From positions 1 through 64,000 of the forward strand of contig NZ_BMQF01000020.1 in NCBI RefSeq assembly GCF_014647975.1: DNA of 64,000 nt. The letters run 5' to 3'. The position numbers and the translations under genes were made by a program. The notes under the pieces are model-generated. The model was not told the origin of the DNA. It ran no database searches and saw nothing but the letters and a program-made list of their open reading frames with translations. How positions within the stretch are numbered: position 1 is the first letter of the stretch; each line of letters begins with the position of its first letter. The stretch comes from Streptomyces fumigatiscleroticus (GTDB lineage Bacteria; Actinomycetota; Actinomycetes; Streptomycetales; Streptomycetaceae). Shown piece by piece: positions 7,649 through 15,632 of the stretch.

Positions 7649-7720
7649 GGGCGATTAGCTCAGTGGGAGAGCGCTTCGTTCACACCGAAGAGGTCACTGG
7701 TTCGAACCCAGTATCGCCCA
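7649..7720 (+). tRNA. tRNA-Val(CAC), left copy
   Basis: A complete 72-nt cloverleaf with acceptor GGGCGAT/ATCGCCC, discriminator A, anticodon loop TTCACAC and anticodon CAC (Val, GUG). A TAATGT -10 box lies 13 nt upstream, at the same spacing as in the second copy. A 77-bp stretch (7646-7722) is identical to 15512-15588. Confidence 0.96.
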
Positions 7721-7728
7721 CCCGGGAA

Positions 7729-7764
7729 CGGCGGCCCGTCTGCGACTGTGCAGACGGGCCGCCG
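7729..7764 (+). terminator. Terminator after left tRNA-Val
   Basis: A perfect 15-bp stem (CGGCGGCCCGTCTGC with its complement) and a 6-nt loop just after the tRNA. No T-run follows. The remaining sequence up to 8046 shows no gene. Confidence 0.7.
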
Positions 7765-8046
7765 TCGTGTGCGTGGACCGTCCGCCGCTGTCGGCTCCGG
7801 TCCTCCCGCGGTGCCGCTCTCCGTCCTCCCGGTACGGCCGCCGGGGCGGCCGCCGGTACGGCGTGCGGATCCCCGCCGTCCGCCGTTTTTCGGTCCGGCG
7901 CGGTCCTGGGTGCGAGGGGCCGCGGACTGTTCGGTCCCTCGGCCGTACGCATTCCACCTGCGGCATCGCCGTGGTCACCGTGCCCTTCCTGTGTGCTGTC
8001 CGAGTGACCCGCCGAACCGGTCCGCAAGAAAATCCTGTCCGAATCA

Positions 8047-8106
8047 TTGACGCACCCCGAGGGCCTTCGTACCTTGTGCCAGCAAGCGCTTACTTGAAAC
8101 GATTCA
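8047..8106 (+). promoter_or_regulatory. Promoter and LacI-type operator of the rhamnogalacturonan locus
   Basis: TTGACG (8047-8052), a 17-bp spacer and TACCTT (8070-8075) form a good vegetative promoter with an expected start near 8082. Immediately downstream are the palindrome AAGCGCTT (8084-8091) and TGAAACGATTCA (8095-8106), an imperfect inverted repeat with a central CG, as in LacI/GalR-family operators. A repressor bound here would block transcription start. No regulator gene lies nearby, so it must be encoded elsewhere. Confidence 0.7.
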
Positions 8107-8138
8107 TGGGGCGGACGCAACGGCGCGGGGAGGCAGAT

Positions 8139-9428
8139 ATGCAGCAGAACGGACATGTGGACAGGCGGACGGTCCTCAAAGCGGCGGGGGCTTCGCTGGC
8201 CGTCGCGGGACTGGGCGCGACGGCCACCGCCTGCGGTGGCGGCACCGGCTCGGGGGACGGGACGGTGACGATCCGTTACTCCTGGTGGGGTGCCGACGAC
8301 CGCGCCCAGCGCATCAACAAGACCATCGCGCTCTTCGAGAAGAAGTACCCGAAGATCAAGGTGAAGACCGACTTCCAGCCCTACACCGACTTCTGGAAGA
8401 AGTTCAACACCCAGGCCTCCGGCGGAAATCCGCCGGACGTCTTCCAGAATGCCATCGGATTCCTCCGCAAATACGACGCGAAGAATGTGCTGCTCGATCT
8501 CAGCGAGCAGGTCGAGGCGGGGAATCTCTCGATGGACGGCTTCCGCGCGGGGCTGGACAAGTTCGGCGAGATCGACGGCAAGCTCCTGGGCGTGCCGGTC
8601 GGTTCCAACTCGATGGCACTGGTCATCGACAAGCACGTCTACACCCGGGCCGGCATCTCGCCCGAGCAGGGCTGGACGTGGGACGACTTCTACGCGGCGA
8701 TGGAGAGGATCCGCGACAAGACGGGCCGCGCCGGCGACAGCGGCATGTACGGCGTCATGTACCTCTACGACCTCTACCTGCGCCAGAACGGCAAGGCCTT
8801 CTTCACCGAGGACGGACTCGGCTTCACCGAGGCGGATCTGACCGAGTGGTGGACCAAGGCCGAGAAGGGCGTGAGGTCCGGCATCTTCGCCGACCCCAAG
8901 AAGGTCGCCCAGATCAAGCCCAAGTCCGCGGTCTCCGCCGAACTCGCCGGCTCCGAGTTCACCTGGGACAACTTCACCGTCCGCTACACCTCCGAGGGCA
9001 AGAGCGAGTACGGTCTCGCGCCGATCCCCACCACGGACGGCAAGAAGACCGGCCAGTACCTCGGCTCCCTGATGCTCAGCGCCTCCAAGCGCACCCAGCA
9101 CCCCAAGGAAGTCGCCCAGTTCATCGACTTCATGGTGCACGACCCCGAGGTCGCCAAGATCATGGGCTACGACCGCGGTGTGCCCGCCACGCAGGCCCAG
9201 TACGACGCCTTCACGCCGACCGACGAGGTCAACAAGGCGATCGCCGCCTACGAGGAGTCCCTGGTCAAGGCGGGCGTCCTGGAGACCATCACGCCGCACC
9301 CGAACGGCGCCGACATCTGCGAGGCCGCGTTCCTGCGCATCGGCGAGGAACTGGGCCTGGGCAAGCGGTCCGTGAGCGACGCCGTCAAGCAGTTCTTCAC
9401 CGAGTCGAAGACGGCTCTGAGCAGCTGA
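8139..9428 (+). CDS. Sugar ABC transporter substrate-binding lipoprotein (Tat-type signal)
   Basis: An extracellular solute-binding protein of family 1 (429 residues). The N-terminus has a twin-arginine motif DRRTVLKA (Arg9-Arg10) and a lipobox ending at Cys32 (ATAC-GGG), so it should be exported folded and lipid-anchored. Body motifs such as RYSWWGADDRAQRINKTIALFEKKYPKIKVK and GNPPDVFQNA are typical of oligosaccharide binders. It resembles the LplA/YtcQ-like proteins that serve pectin fragments in bacilli, judged mainly from its neighbours. GGGGAGG precedes the ATG at 8139. First gene of the operon; its stop overlaps the first permease start. Confidence 0.9.
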   Translation: MQQNGHVDRRTVLKAAGASLAVAGLGATATACGGGTGSGDGTVTIRYSWWGADDRAQRINKTIALFEKKYPKIKVKTDFQPYTDFWKKFNTQASGGNPPDVFQNAIGFLRKYDAKNVLLDLSEQVEAGNLSMDGFRAGLDKFGEIDGKLLGVPVGSNSMALVIDKHVYTRAGISPEQGWTWDDFYAAMERIRDKTGRAGDSGMYGVMYLYDLYLRQNGKAFFTEDGLGFTEADLTEWWTKAEKGVRSGIFADPKKVAQIKPKSAVSAELAGSEFTWDNFTVRYTSEGKSEYGLAPIPTTDGKKTGQYLGSLMLSASKRTQHPKEVAQFIDFMVHDPEVAKIMGYDRGVPATQAQYDAFTPTDEVNKAIAAYEESLVKAGVLETITPHPNGADICEAAFLRIGEELGLGKRSVSDAVKQFFTESKTALSS

Positions 9429-10429
9429 TGGGAAGCGCCGTGACACACGCCCCTGCGAGGGAGGGCCTGCCCCGGGACTCCGAGCCGCGGCACGGTCCGG
9501 TGAAGTCCCCGCGCCCCGCCGATCTGAAGCGGCGGGGCCGCCGGGAGAACCTGGCCGGCTACCTCTTCATGTCCCCCTGGATCGCCGGATTCCTGCTGCT
9601 GACCGCGGGACCGATGGTCGCCTCGCTGTACTTCGCGTTCACCGACTACAACCTGTTCGACGCCCCGAAGTGGATCGGTCTGGACAACTTCTCGGAGATG
9701 TTCGGCGACCCGCGCTGGCGGCACTCCGTGCGGGTGACGCTCTGGTACGTCGTCGTCGGCACGCCGATCAAGCTGCTCGCCGCCCTCGGTGTGGCGCTGC
9801 TGCTGGCGCAGAAGCGACGCGGACAGGCCTTCTACCGGGCCGCCTTCTACGCGCCGTCTCTGATCGGCGCGAGCGTGTCCATCGCCATCGTCTGGAAGGC
9901 GATCTTCTCGGACGACGCGGTCGTGGACCGTACGCAGCAGCTGTTCGGCATCCACGCGGGCGGCTGGACCGGCGACCCGGACCTGATCATCTACAGCCTG
10001 GTGGCGCTCACCGTCTGGCAGTTCGGCGCCCCCATGGTCATCTTCCTGGCCGGTCTGAAGCAGGTGCCGCGCGAGCTGTACGAGGCGGCGAACGTCGACG
10101 GGGCGGGGAAGCTGCGGCAGTTCTGGAACATCACCCTGCCGATGATCTCCCCGGTGCTCTTCTTCAACGTCCTGCTGGAGACCATCCACTCCTTCCAGAT
10201 CTTCAGCTCGGCGTACATCGTCGGCGGCGGTGCCGGCGGCAACGCCTGCGGTCCGGCCGACGGCTCCATGGTCTACACCTGCTACCTCTACGTCCAGGGC
10301 TTCGAGAACAGCCGGATGGGCCTGGCCTCCGCCATGGCCTGGATGCTGCTGGTCGCGGTCGCCCTGGTCACGGCGGTGCTGTTCTGGTCCCAGAAGCGCT
10401 GGGTGCACTACGAGGAGGACGGCCGATGA
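9428..10429 (+). CDS. Sugar ABC transporter permease 1 (LplB/MalF-like)
   Basis: A 333-residue binding-protein-dependent permease with about six membrane helices after a basic 45-residue cytoplasmic N-terminus. The EAA loop that docks the ATPase is present: ELYEAANVDGAGKLRQFWNITLP. It should form the channel with the next gene. TGATG overlap with the binding protein indicates translational coupling. An extracytoplasmic stretch GGGAGGNACGPADGSMVYTC contains two cysteines that may form a disulfide. Confidence 0.92.
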   Translation: MGSAVTHAPAREGLPRDSEPRHGPVKSPRPADLKRRGRRENLAGYLFMSPWIAGFLLLTAGPMVASLYFAFTDYNLFDAPKWIGLDNFSEMFGDPRWRHSVRVTLWYVVVGTPIKLLAALGVALLLAQKRRGQAFYRAAFYAPSLIGASVSIAIVWKAIFSDDAVVDRTQQLFGIHAGGWTGDPDLIIYSLVALTVWQFGAPMVIFLAGLKQVPRELYEAANVDGAGKLRQFWNITLPMISPVLFFNVLLETIHSFQIFSSAYIVGGGAGGNACGPADGSMVYTCYLYVQGFENSRMGLASAMAWMLLVAVALVTAVLFWSQKRWVHYEEDGR

Positions 10430-11358
10430 GCTCCCCCGATCTCTCGACTGTGCTCGATCAGGGGGGACCCCCATCGGCCACCGACGTCTCGCCGCAGCGG
10501 TCCGGCAGGGCCGCCGCCCTCCGCCGCAAGCTGCCCGGCTCCCTCGCCTGGCACCTCGGGTCGCTGGCCGTCCTCGCGGTGATCCTCTACCCGGTGCTCT
10601 GGGTCGTCGGCGGCTCGTTCAAGAAGAGCGAGGACATCATCGGCAGCCTGGACCTCTTCCCGGGCGACCCGATCACCAGCAACTACAGCCGCCTGGCCGA
10701 CGGCATCGCGGACGTGTCGATCTCCACGTTCTTCGTCAACTCGCTGCTGCTGTCGGTGGGTTCCGTGGTCGGCATCCTGCTGTCCTGCTCGCTGACGGCC
10801 TACGCCTTCGCCAAGATCAGGTTCGCGGGGCGCAATCTGCTCTTCACGCTGATGATCGGCACGCTGCTGCTGCCGTACCACGTGCTCCTGATCCCGCAGT
10901 ACGTGCTGTTCCGCAACATGAACATGATCAACACGTATACGCCGCTGCTGCTGGGCAAGTACCTCGCCACGGAAGCGTTCTTCGTGTTCCTGATGGTCCA
11001 GTTCATGCGCAACCTGCCCAAGGAGCTGGACGAGGCGGCCCGGCTCGACGGCTGCGGGCACTTCCGGATCTACTGGTCGATCGTGCTCCCGCTGTCCCGG
11101 CCGGCCCTGATCACCAGCGCGATCTTCACCTTCATCAACTCCTGGAACGACTTCATGGGCCCGCTGATCTACCTCAACGAGCCCGACAAGTACACGGTCT
11201 CCCTCGGCCTGAAGATGTTCGTCGACCAGGAGGGCGTGGCCGACTACGGCGGCATGATCGCCATGTCGCTGGTCGCCCTGCTGCCGGTGCTGGCCTTCTT
11301 CCTGGCCTTCCAGCGCTATCTGATCGACGGCATGGCGACATCCGGTCTGAAGGGCTGA
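10426..11358 (+). CDS. Sugar ABC transporter permease 2 (LplC/MalG-like)
   Basis: A 310-residue permease partner with an EAA loop (ELDEAARLDGCGHFRIYWSIVLP) and the family ending FQRYLIDGMATSGLKG. A 35-residue polar N-terminus precedes the first helix. The ATGA overlap couples it to permease 1. No ATP-binding subunit follows; in Streptomyces the shared ATPase MsiK often energises such importers, and that is the probable case here. Confidence 0.92.
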   Translation: MSSPDLSTVLDQGGPPSATDVSPQRSGRAAALRRKLPGSLAWHLGSLAVLAVILYPVLWVVGGSFKKSEDIIGSLDLFPGDPITSNYSRLADGIADVSISTFFVNSLLLSVGSVVGILLSCSLTAYAFAKIRFAGRNLLFTLMIGTLLLPYHVLLIPQYVLFRNMNMINTYTPLLLGKYLATEAFFVFLMVQFMRNLPKELDEAARLDGCGHFRIYWSIVLPLSRPALITSAIFTFINSWNDFMGPLIYLNEPDKYTVSLGLKMFVDQEGVADYGGMIAMSLVALLPVLAFFLAFQRYLIDGMATSGLKG

Positions 11359-11370
11359 GGTGACACGGCG

Positions 11371-11979
11371 ATGACCGAGGTGCGCGCGAAGGCCCGTACG
11401 GACCGGGGCGAACGGGGGGAGTCACGGTTCGCCGAGGGTTTCGCCCTGTTCGCCGAGTGCCTGCTCACCGGCGTGTGGATCGCGGTGGCCGCGCTGCCGC
11501 TGATCACCTACCCCGCCGCGTTCGCGGCCGGCGCGCGGCACCTCGGGCGCCGGCTCGCCCATGAGCGCGGCGGCTGGCGCGAGTTCGCCGCCGACTTCCG
11601 CTCCGCGCTGCGCGGCGGCCGGCTCGTCGGCCTCGCCGGCTGGGCCGCCCTCGCCGTGGTCTGGGTGGACGTACGGGCGGTGCGGGCCGGGCTGCCCGGC
11701 GGCGCGCTGGTGGGCGCGGTCGGCGTGTCGGCCCTGATCGGTGCGGCCGTCGCCCTGCTGCGCGCGGCGGCGGTCTGGGCGCCGGGTGCCTCCTGGCGCT
11801 CCCTGCTGGCCGGGGCCGGGCGGCGCACGGTGCTCGATCCGGCCGGGTCCTTCCTGATCGTCGGCGGGCTGGCCGTGGTGGCCGTGTCCGCCTGGTTCAC
11901 CGCGCCGCTGGCGGTGCCCGTCCTGGGCGCCGTCGCGGCGGCGGCCGTCGCCGTCGAGGAGCGGTACCGCCGCCGCTGA
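11371..11979 (+). CDS. DUF624/YesL-like membrane protein
   Basis: A 202-residue protein with four to five hydrophobic segments, starting with FALFAECLLTGVWIAVAALPLITYPAAFAAGARHL, which matches the N-terminus of the DUF624 (YesL) family. YesL-like proteins sit next to carbohydrate ABC importers, for example in the rhamnogalacturonan operon of Bacillus subtilis; their role is unknown. It follows permease 2 by 12 bp and is presumably co-transcribed. Confidence 0.78.
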   Translation: MTEVRAKARTDRGERGESRFAEGFALFAECLLTGVWIAVAALPLITYPAAFAAGARHLGRRLAHERGGWREFAADFRSALRGGRLVGLAGWAALAVVWVDVRAVRAGLPGGALVGAVGVSALIGAAVALLRAAAVWAPGASWRSLLAGAGRRTVLDPAGSFLIVGGLAVVAVSAWFTAPLAVPVLGAVAAAAVAVEERYRRR

Positions 11980-12082
11980 CGGGCGGCGTCCTTCTCAGCA
12001 GGTCGGCGCCCCGGGCGCCGTACCTCTCTCTGTCATGCCCCTGACCACCCCCCTGCACCCGCACGGAAGGAAAGGAAAGGCC

Positions 12083-14821
12083 ATGTCCCCCATCCCCCGC
12101 AGGTCCCTCCTCAAGGCGGCCGCCGTCGCCGGCGCCGCCGCCCAGTTCAGCTGGGCCCTGGGCGGCAAGGACGCCCAGGCCGCGCCGAGAGCCGAGGCCG
12201 CCGACGCCGATCCCGTGACCCTGGACTGGCTGGAGGACGGCGGCCTGGGTGCCGCCCCCGGCTCCACCGTCGGCGTCCCGTGGCCCAAGGGCGTGTACCA
12301 GGAGGACCAGACGTTCGCGCTGACGGACGCGGATGGCAAGGCCGTGCCCGTGCAGTCGTGGCCGCTCGCCTACTGGCCCGACGGCTCCCTGAAGTGGACC
12401 GCGCACGCGGTGAGCTCGGGCTCCGGCAAGCTCACCCTCGCCGCCGGCACCCCCGCCGCACCCGAGAAGAAGGTCACCGTCGACAGGAGCGGCGGCACCG
12501 TCACCGTCTCGACCGGCGTCATCACCGCGAAGATCGGCAAGTCCGGCGCCACGCTGATCAAGTCGGTCACCCGCGGCTCCACCGAGATCGCCAAGGACGG
12601 CCGGCTCGTGCTGCTGCGCCAGCCGGAGATCGAGGACGGCGACCAGGGCACGGTGAAGTACGAGCGCTTCGACGGCGCGGTCTCCGAGGTCGCCGTGGAA
12701 CAGGAGGGCCCGGTCCGCGCGGTCGTCCGCATCGACGGCAAGCACCGCAAGGGCAGCCGCAGCTGGCTGCCGTTCTCCATCCGGCTGTACTTCTTCGCCG
12801 GTGCCGACTCCTTCCGCATGGTGCACACCATCACCTACGACGGCACCCAGGAGCCCGGCAAGGCCAGCGGCGACTTCATCCGCGGCCTCGGCGTCCGCTT
12901 CACCGTGCCGATGCGCGACGAGTCCTACGACCGCCACATCCGTATCGGCGGCGAGGGCACCGGCCTGCTGCGCGAGGCCGTCAAGGGCATCACCGGCCTG
13001 CGCCGCGACCCGGGCGCCGCCGTGCAGGCCGCCCAGTACGCGGGCGAGAAGCTGCCCGACCCCTCCACCTGGGACCAGCGGGTCACCACCCGCCTCCAGT
13101 ACATCCCCGAGTGGGGCGACTACACCCTCTCCCAGCTCTCCGCCGACGGCTTCACCGTCCGCAAGCGGACCAGGAAGGGGTACGGCTGGATCGGCGCCGG
13201 CGGCGGCCGGCGCGCCTCCGGCTTCGGCTATGTCGGCGGCGCCAGCGGCGGCCTCTCCTTCGGCCTGCGCGACTTCTGGGAGAAGTTCCCCGCCCAGCTC
13301 GACATCCGCGACGCCCACACCGACGAGGCCGAGGTCACCCTCTGGCTCTGGTCGCCCGAGGCCCAGCCCATGGACCTGCGCTTCTACCACGACGGCATGG
13401 GCCAGGACACCTACGCCGAACAGCTCGAGGGCCTCAACATCACCTACGAGGACTACGAGCCGGAGTTCGGCACCCCCTACGGCATCGCCCGCACCTCGGA
13501 GCTGCTGTTCTGGGCGAACGAGTCCACGCCCGGCGCCGAGAGGCTCGCCCAGCAGGTCGAGGCCGTCCGCGAGCTGCCCCAGCTCGCCGCGGAACCCAAG
13601 CAGCTCATCAAGGCCAAGGTGTTCGGTCCCGGCCTGTACTCCGAGCCGGACCGCTCCACCCCCGCCAAGGCGAAGATCGAGGACCACCTCGACTTCCTCT
13701 TCACCTACTACAAGGACCAGGTGGAGATGCGCCGCTGGTACGGCTTCTGGGACTACGGCGACATCATGCACACCTACGACACCGTCCGGCACGTGTGGCG
13801 CTACGACATCGGCGGCTACGCCTGGGACAACTCCGAGCTCTCCCCGGACCTGTGGCTCTGGTACGCCTATCTGCGCTCCGGCCGCGCCGACATCTTCCGC
13901 TTCGCCGAGGCGATGACCCGGCACACCGGCGAGGTCGACGTCTACCACCTCGGCGAGTGGGCGGGCCTGGGCACCCGGCACGGCGTGCAGCACTACGCCG
14001 ACAGCGCCAAGCAGCAGCGCATTGCCAACACCACCTACCGGCGCTTCTACTACTTCCTCACCGCCGACGAACGCGTCGGCGACCTCATGCACGCCAACGT
14101 CGACTCCGACGAGACGTTCCTCGTCCTCGACCCGCAGCGCAAGGTCCGCACCGACACCTACACGCCCGACCGGCACGCCCTGTCGATCGGCTTCGGCACC
14201 GACTGGAGCGGTCTGGTGTCGGCCTGGCTGACGGAGTGGGAGCGCAGGGGCCCCAAGTGGGAGAAGGCCAAGGCGCGCGTGCTGTCGACGATGGCGGGCA
14301 TCGCCGCCCAGCCCAACGGCTTCGTCCAGGGCAGCGGGCTGTACGACCTGGACACGGGCGAGTTCGCCGTCGCCTCCGAACCCGTCGTGTCCGTCTCGCA
14401 CCTGTCCGCCGTATTCGGCCTCAACGAGCTGTGCGCCGAGCTGATCGACCTGGTCGACATGCCGAAGTTCAACGAGGCGTACTACGACTACTGCCGCTAC
14501 TTCAACGCCACCAAGACCGAGCAGGCCGCCCGCTACGGCAGCAACTTCGGCACCCTGCTGCTCTTCCAGGGCCACTCGCGCCTGGACGCCTACGCGGCCG
14601 TGCAGACCGGCGACGACAAGCTCGCCGCGCGCGCGTGGGAGAAGTTCTACCACTCCGACGGCTATCTGGAGTCGGCGCCCTGGAAGACGGAGGAGCTGAG
14701 CGGCCCGGCCACCCTGGTGCCGGGCAGCGAGGCCGCCTGGGTGTCCACCAACGACACCGCCCTGTACGGCCTCGCGGCCATCGAGAACCTGGCGCTGCTG
14801 GGCGACAGGATGCCGTCGTAA
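12083..14821 (+). CDS. Tat-exported PL26/YetA-type exo-rhamnogalacturonan lyase homologue
   Basis: This 912-residue protein begins with a twin-arginine signal (IPRRSLLKAAAVAGAAAQFSWA, cleavage near AQA-A at 31-34), so it is secreted folded. The mature part resembles PcRGLX/YetA proteins: an N-terminal RIFT-type beta domain (VTLDWLEDGG...VGVPWPKGVY, SWPLAYWPDGSLKWTAHAV), a central all-beta region and a C-terminal helical barrel rich in aromatic and Asp/His motifs (MRRWYGFWDYGDIMHTYD, WAWDNSE-like, GEVDVYHLGEWAG). The fungal member PcRGLX (PL26) cleaves rhamnogalacturonan I from the chain end. AAGGAAAGG precedes the ATG; an ATG at 12035 would precede the signal. The exact substrate is inferred from the family and the operon. 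Confidence 0.8.
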   Translation: MSPIPRRSLLKAAAVAGAAAQFSWALGGKDAQAAPRAEAADADPVTLDWLEDGGLGAAPGSTVGVPWPKGVYQEDQTFALTDADGKAVPVQSWPLAYWPDGSLKWTAHAVSSGSGKLTLAAGTPAAPEKKVTVDRSGGTVTVSTGVITAKIGKSGATLIKSVTRGSTEIAKDGRLVLLRQPEIEDGDQGTVKYERFDGAVSEVAVEQEGPVRAVVRIDGKHRKGSRSWLPFSIRLYFFAGADSFRMVHTITYDGTQEPGKASGDFIRGLGVRFTVPMRDESYDRHIRIGGEGTGLLREAVKGITGLRRDPGAAVQAAQYAGEKLPDPSTWDQRVTTRLQYIPEWGDYTLSQLSADGFTVRKRTRKGYGWIGAGGGRRASGFGYVGGASGGLSFGLRDFWEKFPAQLDIRDAHTDEAEVTLWLWSPEAQPMDLRFYHDGMGQDTYAEQLEGLNITYEDYEPEFGTPYGIARTSELLFWANESTPGAERLAQQVEAVRELPQLAAEPKQLIKAKVFGPGLYSEPDRSTPAKAKIEDHLDFLFTYYKDQVEMRRWYGFWDYGDIMHTYDTVRHVWRYDIGGYAWDNSELSPDLWLWYAYLRSGRADIFRFAEAMTRHTGEVDVYHLGEWAGLGTRHGVQHYADSAKQQRIANTTYRRFYYFLTADERVGDLMHANVDSDETFLVLDPQRKVRTDTYTPDRHALSIGFGTDWSGLVSAWLTEWERRGPKWEKAKARVLSTMAGIAAQPNGFVQGSGLYDLDTGEFAVASEPVVSVSHLSAVFGLNELCAELIDLVDMPKFNEAYYDYCRYFNATKTEQAARYGSNFGTLLLFQGHSRLDAYAAVQTGDDKLAARAWEKFYHSDGYLESAPWKTEELSGPATLVPGSEAAWVSTNDTALYGLAAIENLALLGDRMPS

Positions 14822-14842
14822 CCAGCACGCGGAGCACAGGGA

Positions 14843-14878
14843 GGACGAGCGCCCCCGCACGGGCGGCGGCGCTCGTCC
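14843..14878 (+). terminator. Hairpin downstream of the PL26 gene
   Basis: GGACGAGCGCC (14843-14853) pairs with 14868-14878 across a GC-rich loop, 21 bp after the lyase stop. It is a plausible end of the five-gene operon. Confidence 0.55.
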
Positions 14879-14963
14879 GGCGGCCGGCCCCGACAGCCGG
14901 TCGGCCGCCAGAACGCACCGGGCGCTCATGCCGCCGAGTGTGGTCCCCGTCACGCCGCGCGGC

Positions 14964-14992
14964 ATGAGTACGCGTACTCAGCGCGTACTCAT
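14964..14992 (+). promoter_or_regulatory. TetR-like palindromic operator
   Basis: ATGAGTACGCG (14964-14974) and its exact complement (14982-14992) flank 7 bp; nested inside is the perfect 14-bp palindrome GAGTACGCGTACTC (14966-14979). Three GAGTACGCG half-sites thus overlap. It lies 37 bp before the SRPBCC gene, over its expected promoter. The binding protein is not encoded nearby. Confidence 0.6.
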
Positions 14993-15028
14993 CCGCCCCG
15001 CCGGCGCCCGGGCGGGCACACTCCGTCC

Positions 15029-15475
15029 ATGGACTGGAACCACTACCGCTTCCTCAGCCGGTGGCCGCTGCCCGCCCCGCCCGCCGCCGTCCTCGACGCG
15101 CTGGACCGCCCCGAGGACTATCCGCGCTGGTGGCCGCAGGTACGTCAGGTCACCCGGCTGGACGGCGCCACCGGGATCGTCCGCATCCGCTCGGTCCTGC
15201 CGTACGACATGACGCTCACCGCGCGGCAGACGCGGCGCGATCCGGCGGCCGGAATCCTCCAGGCCGCCCTGTCCGGCGACATCGAGGGCTGGGCGCGCTG
15301 GACGGTCACCTCCCGCGGCTCGGGCAGCCTCGTCCGCTACGAGCAGTCCGTCGACGTGACCAAGCCGCTGCTCAGGCGGTTCGCGGTGCCCGGGCGCCCG
15401 CTCTTCCGTGTCAACCACCGCCTGATGATGCGGTCCGGGCGCCGCGGACTGACGGCCTACCTGCGGACGGTTTGA
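15029..15475 (+). CDS. SRPBCC/polyketide cyclase-like protein
   Basis: A 148-residue START/SRPBCC-fold protein: the opening FLSRWPLPAPPAAVLDALDRPEDYPRWWPQVRQV is the usual family beginning, and a C-terminal helix (PGRPLFRVNHRLMMRSGRRGLTAYL) closes the hydrophobic cavity. Members bind or transform hydrophobic ligands; this one has no assigned ligand. It is preceded by a palindromic operator and followed by a tRNA, so it is a single-gene unit. Enzymatic function cannot be claimed. Confidence 0.78.
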   Translation: MDWNHYRFLSRWPLPAPPAAVLDALDRPEDYPRWWPQVRQVTRLDGATGIVRIRSVLPYDMTLTARQTRRDPAAGILQAALSGDIEGWARWTVTSRGSGSLVRYEQSVDVTKPLLRRFAVPGRPLFRVNHRLMMRSGRRGLTAYLRTV

Positions 15476-15501
15476 AGGAACCGCGCGGAGACCTGTATTG
15501 T
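15472..15501 (+). promoter_or_regulatory. Promoter of right tRNA-Val
   Basis: TTGAAG (15472-15477), an 18-bp spacer and TATTGT (15496-15501) lie 13 nt before the tRNA. The -35 overlaps the stop codon of the SRPBCC gene. Confidence 0.6.
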
Positions 15502-15514
15502 TCAGTGCGTTCCC

Positions 15515-15586
15515 GGGCGATTAGCTCAGTGGGAGAGCGCTTCGTTCACACCGAAGAGGTCACTGGTTCGAACCCAGTATCGCCCA
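15515..15586 (+). tRNA. tRNA-Val(CAC), right copy
   Basis: Identical in all 72 positions to the tRNA at 7649-7720, including anticodon CAC. Flanks diverge completely a few bases outside the gene, and promoters differ, so this is not a simple recent tandem duplication of a larger segment. Confidence 0.96.
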
Positions 15587-15592
15587 CCGGGA

Positions 15593-15630
15593 AAGCCGGT
15601 CCGTCCCCGACGGACCGGCTTCTTCTTTTC
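15593..15630 (+). terminator. Intrinsic terminator after right tRNA-Val
   Basis: AAGCCGGTCCGTC and its complement form a 13-bp stem with a 3-nt loop, followed by the T-rich tract CTTCTTTTCT. This is one of the few terminators here with a true T-run. Confidence 0.85.
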
Positions 15631-15632
15631 TC

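Noticed and set aside
11897..14965. A 1022-residue open frame on the minus strand across the PL26 gene
   Set aside because: It is an antisense shadow caused by high GC third positions; composition is Gly/Val/Ala/Arg-rich with no domain, and the plus-strand gene has a signal peptide and family motifs.
7649..15586. Integrated phage or conjugative element between the tRNA-Val copies
   Set aside because: No integrase, excisionase, replication or transfer gene is present, so only an island-like insertion hypothesis is kept.
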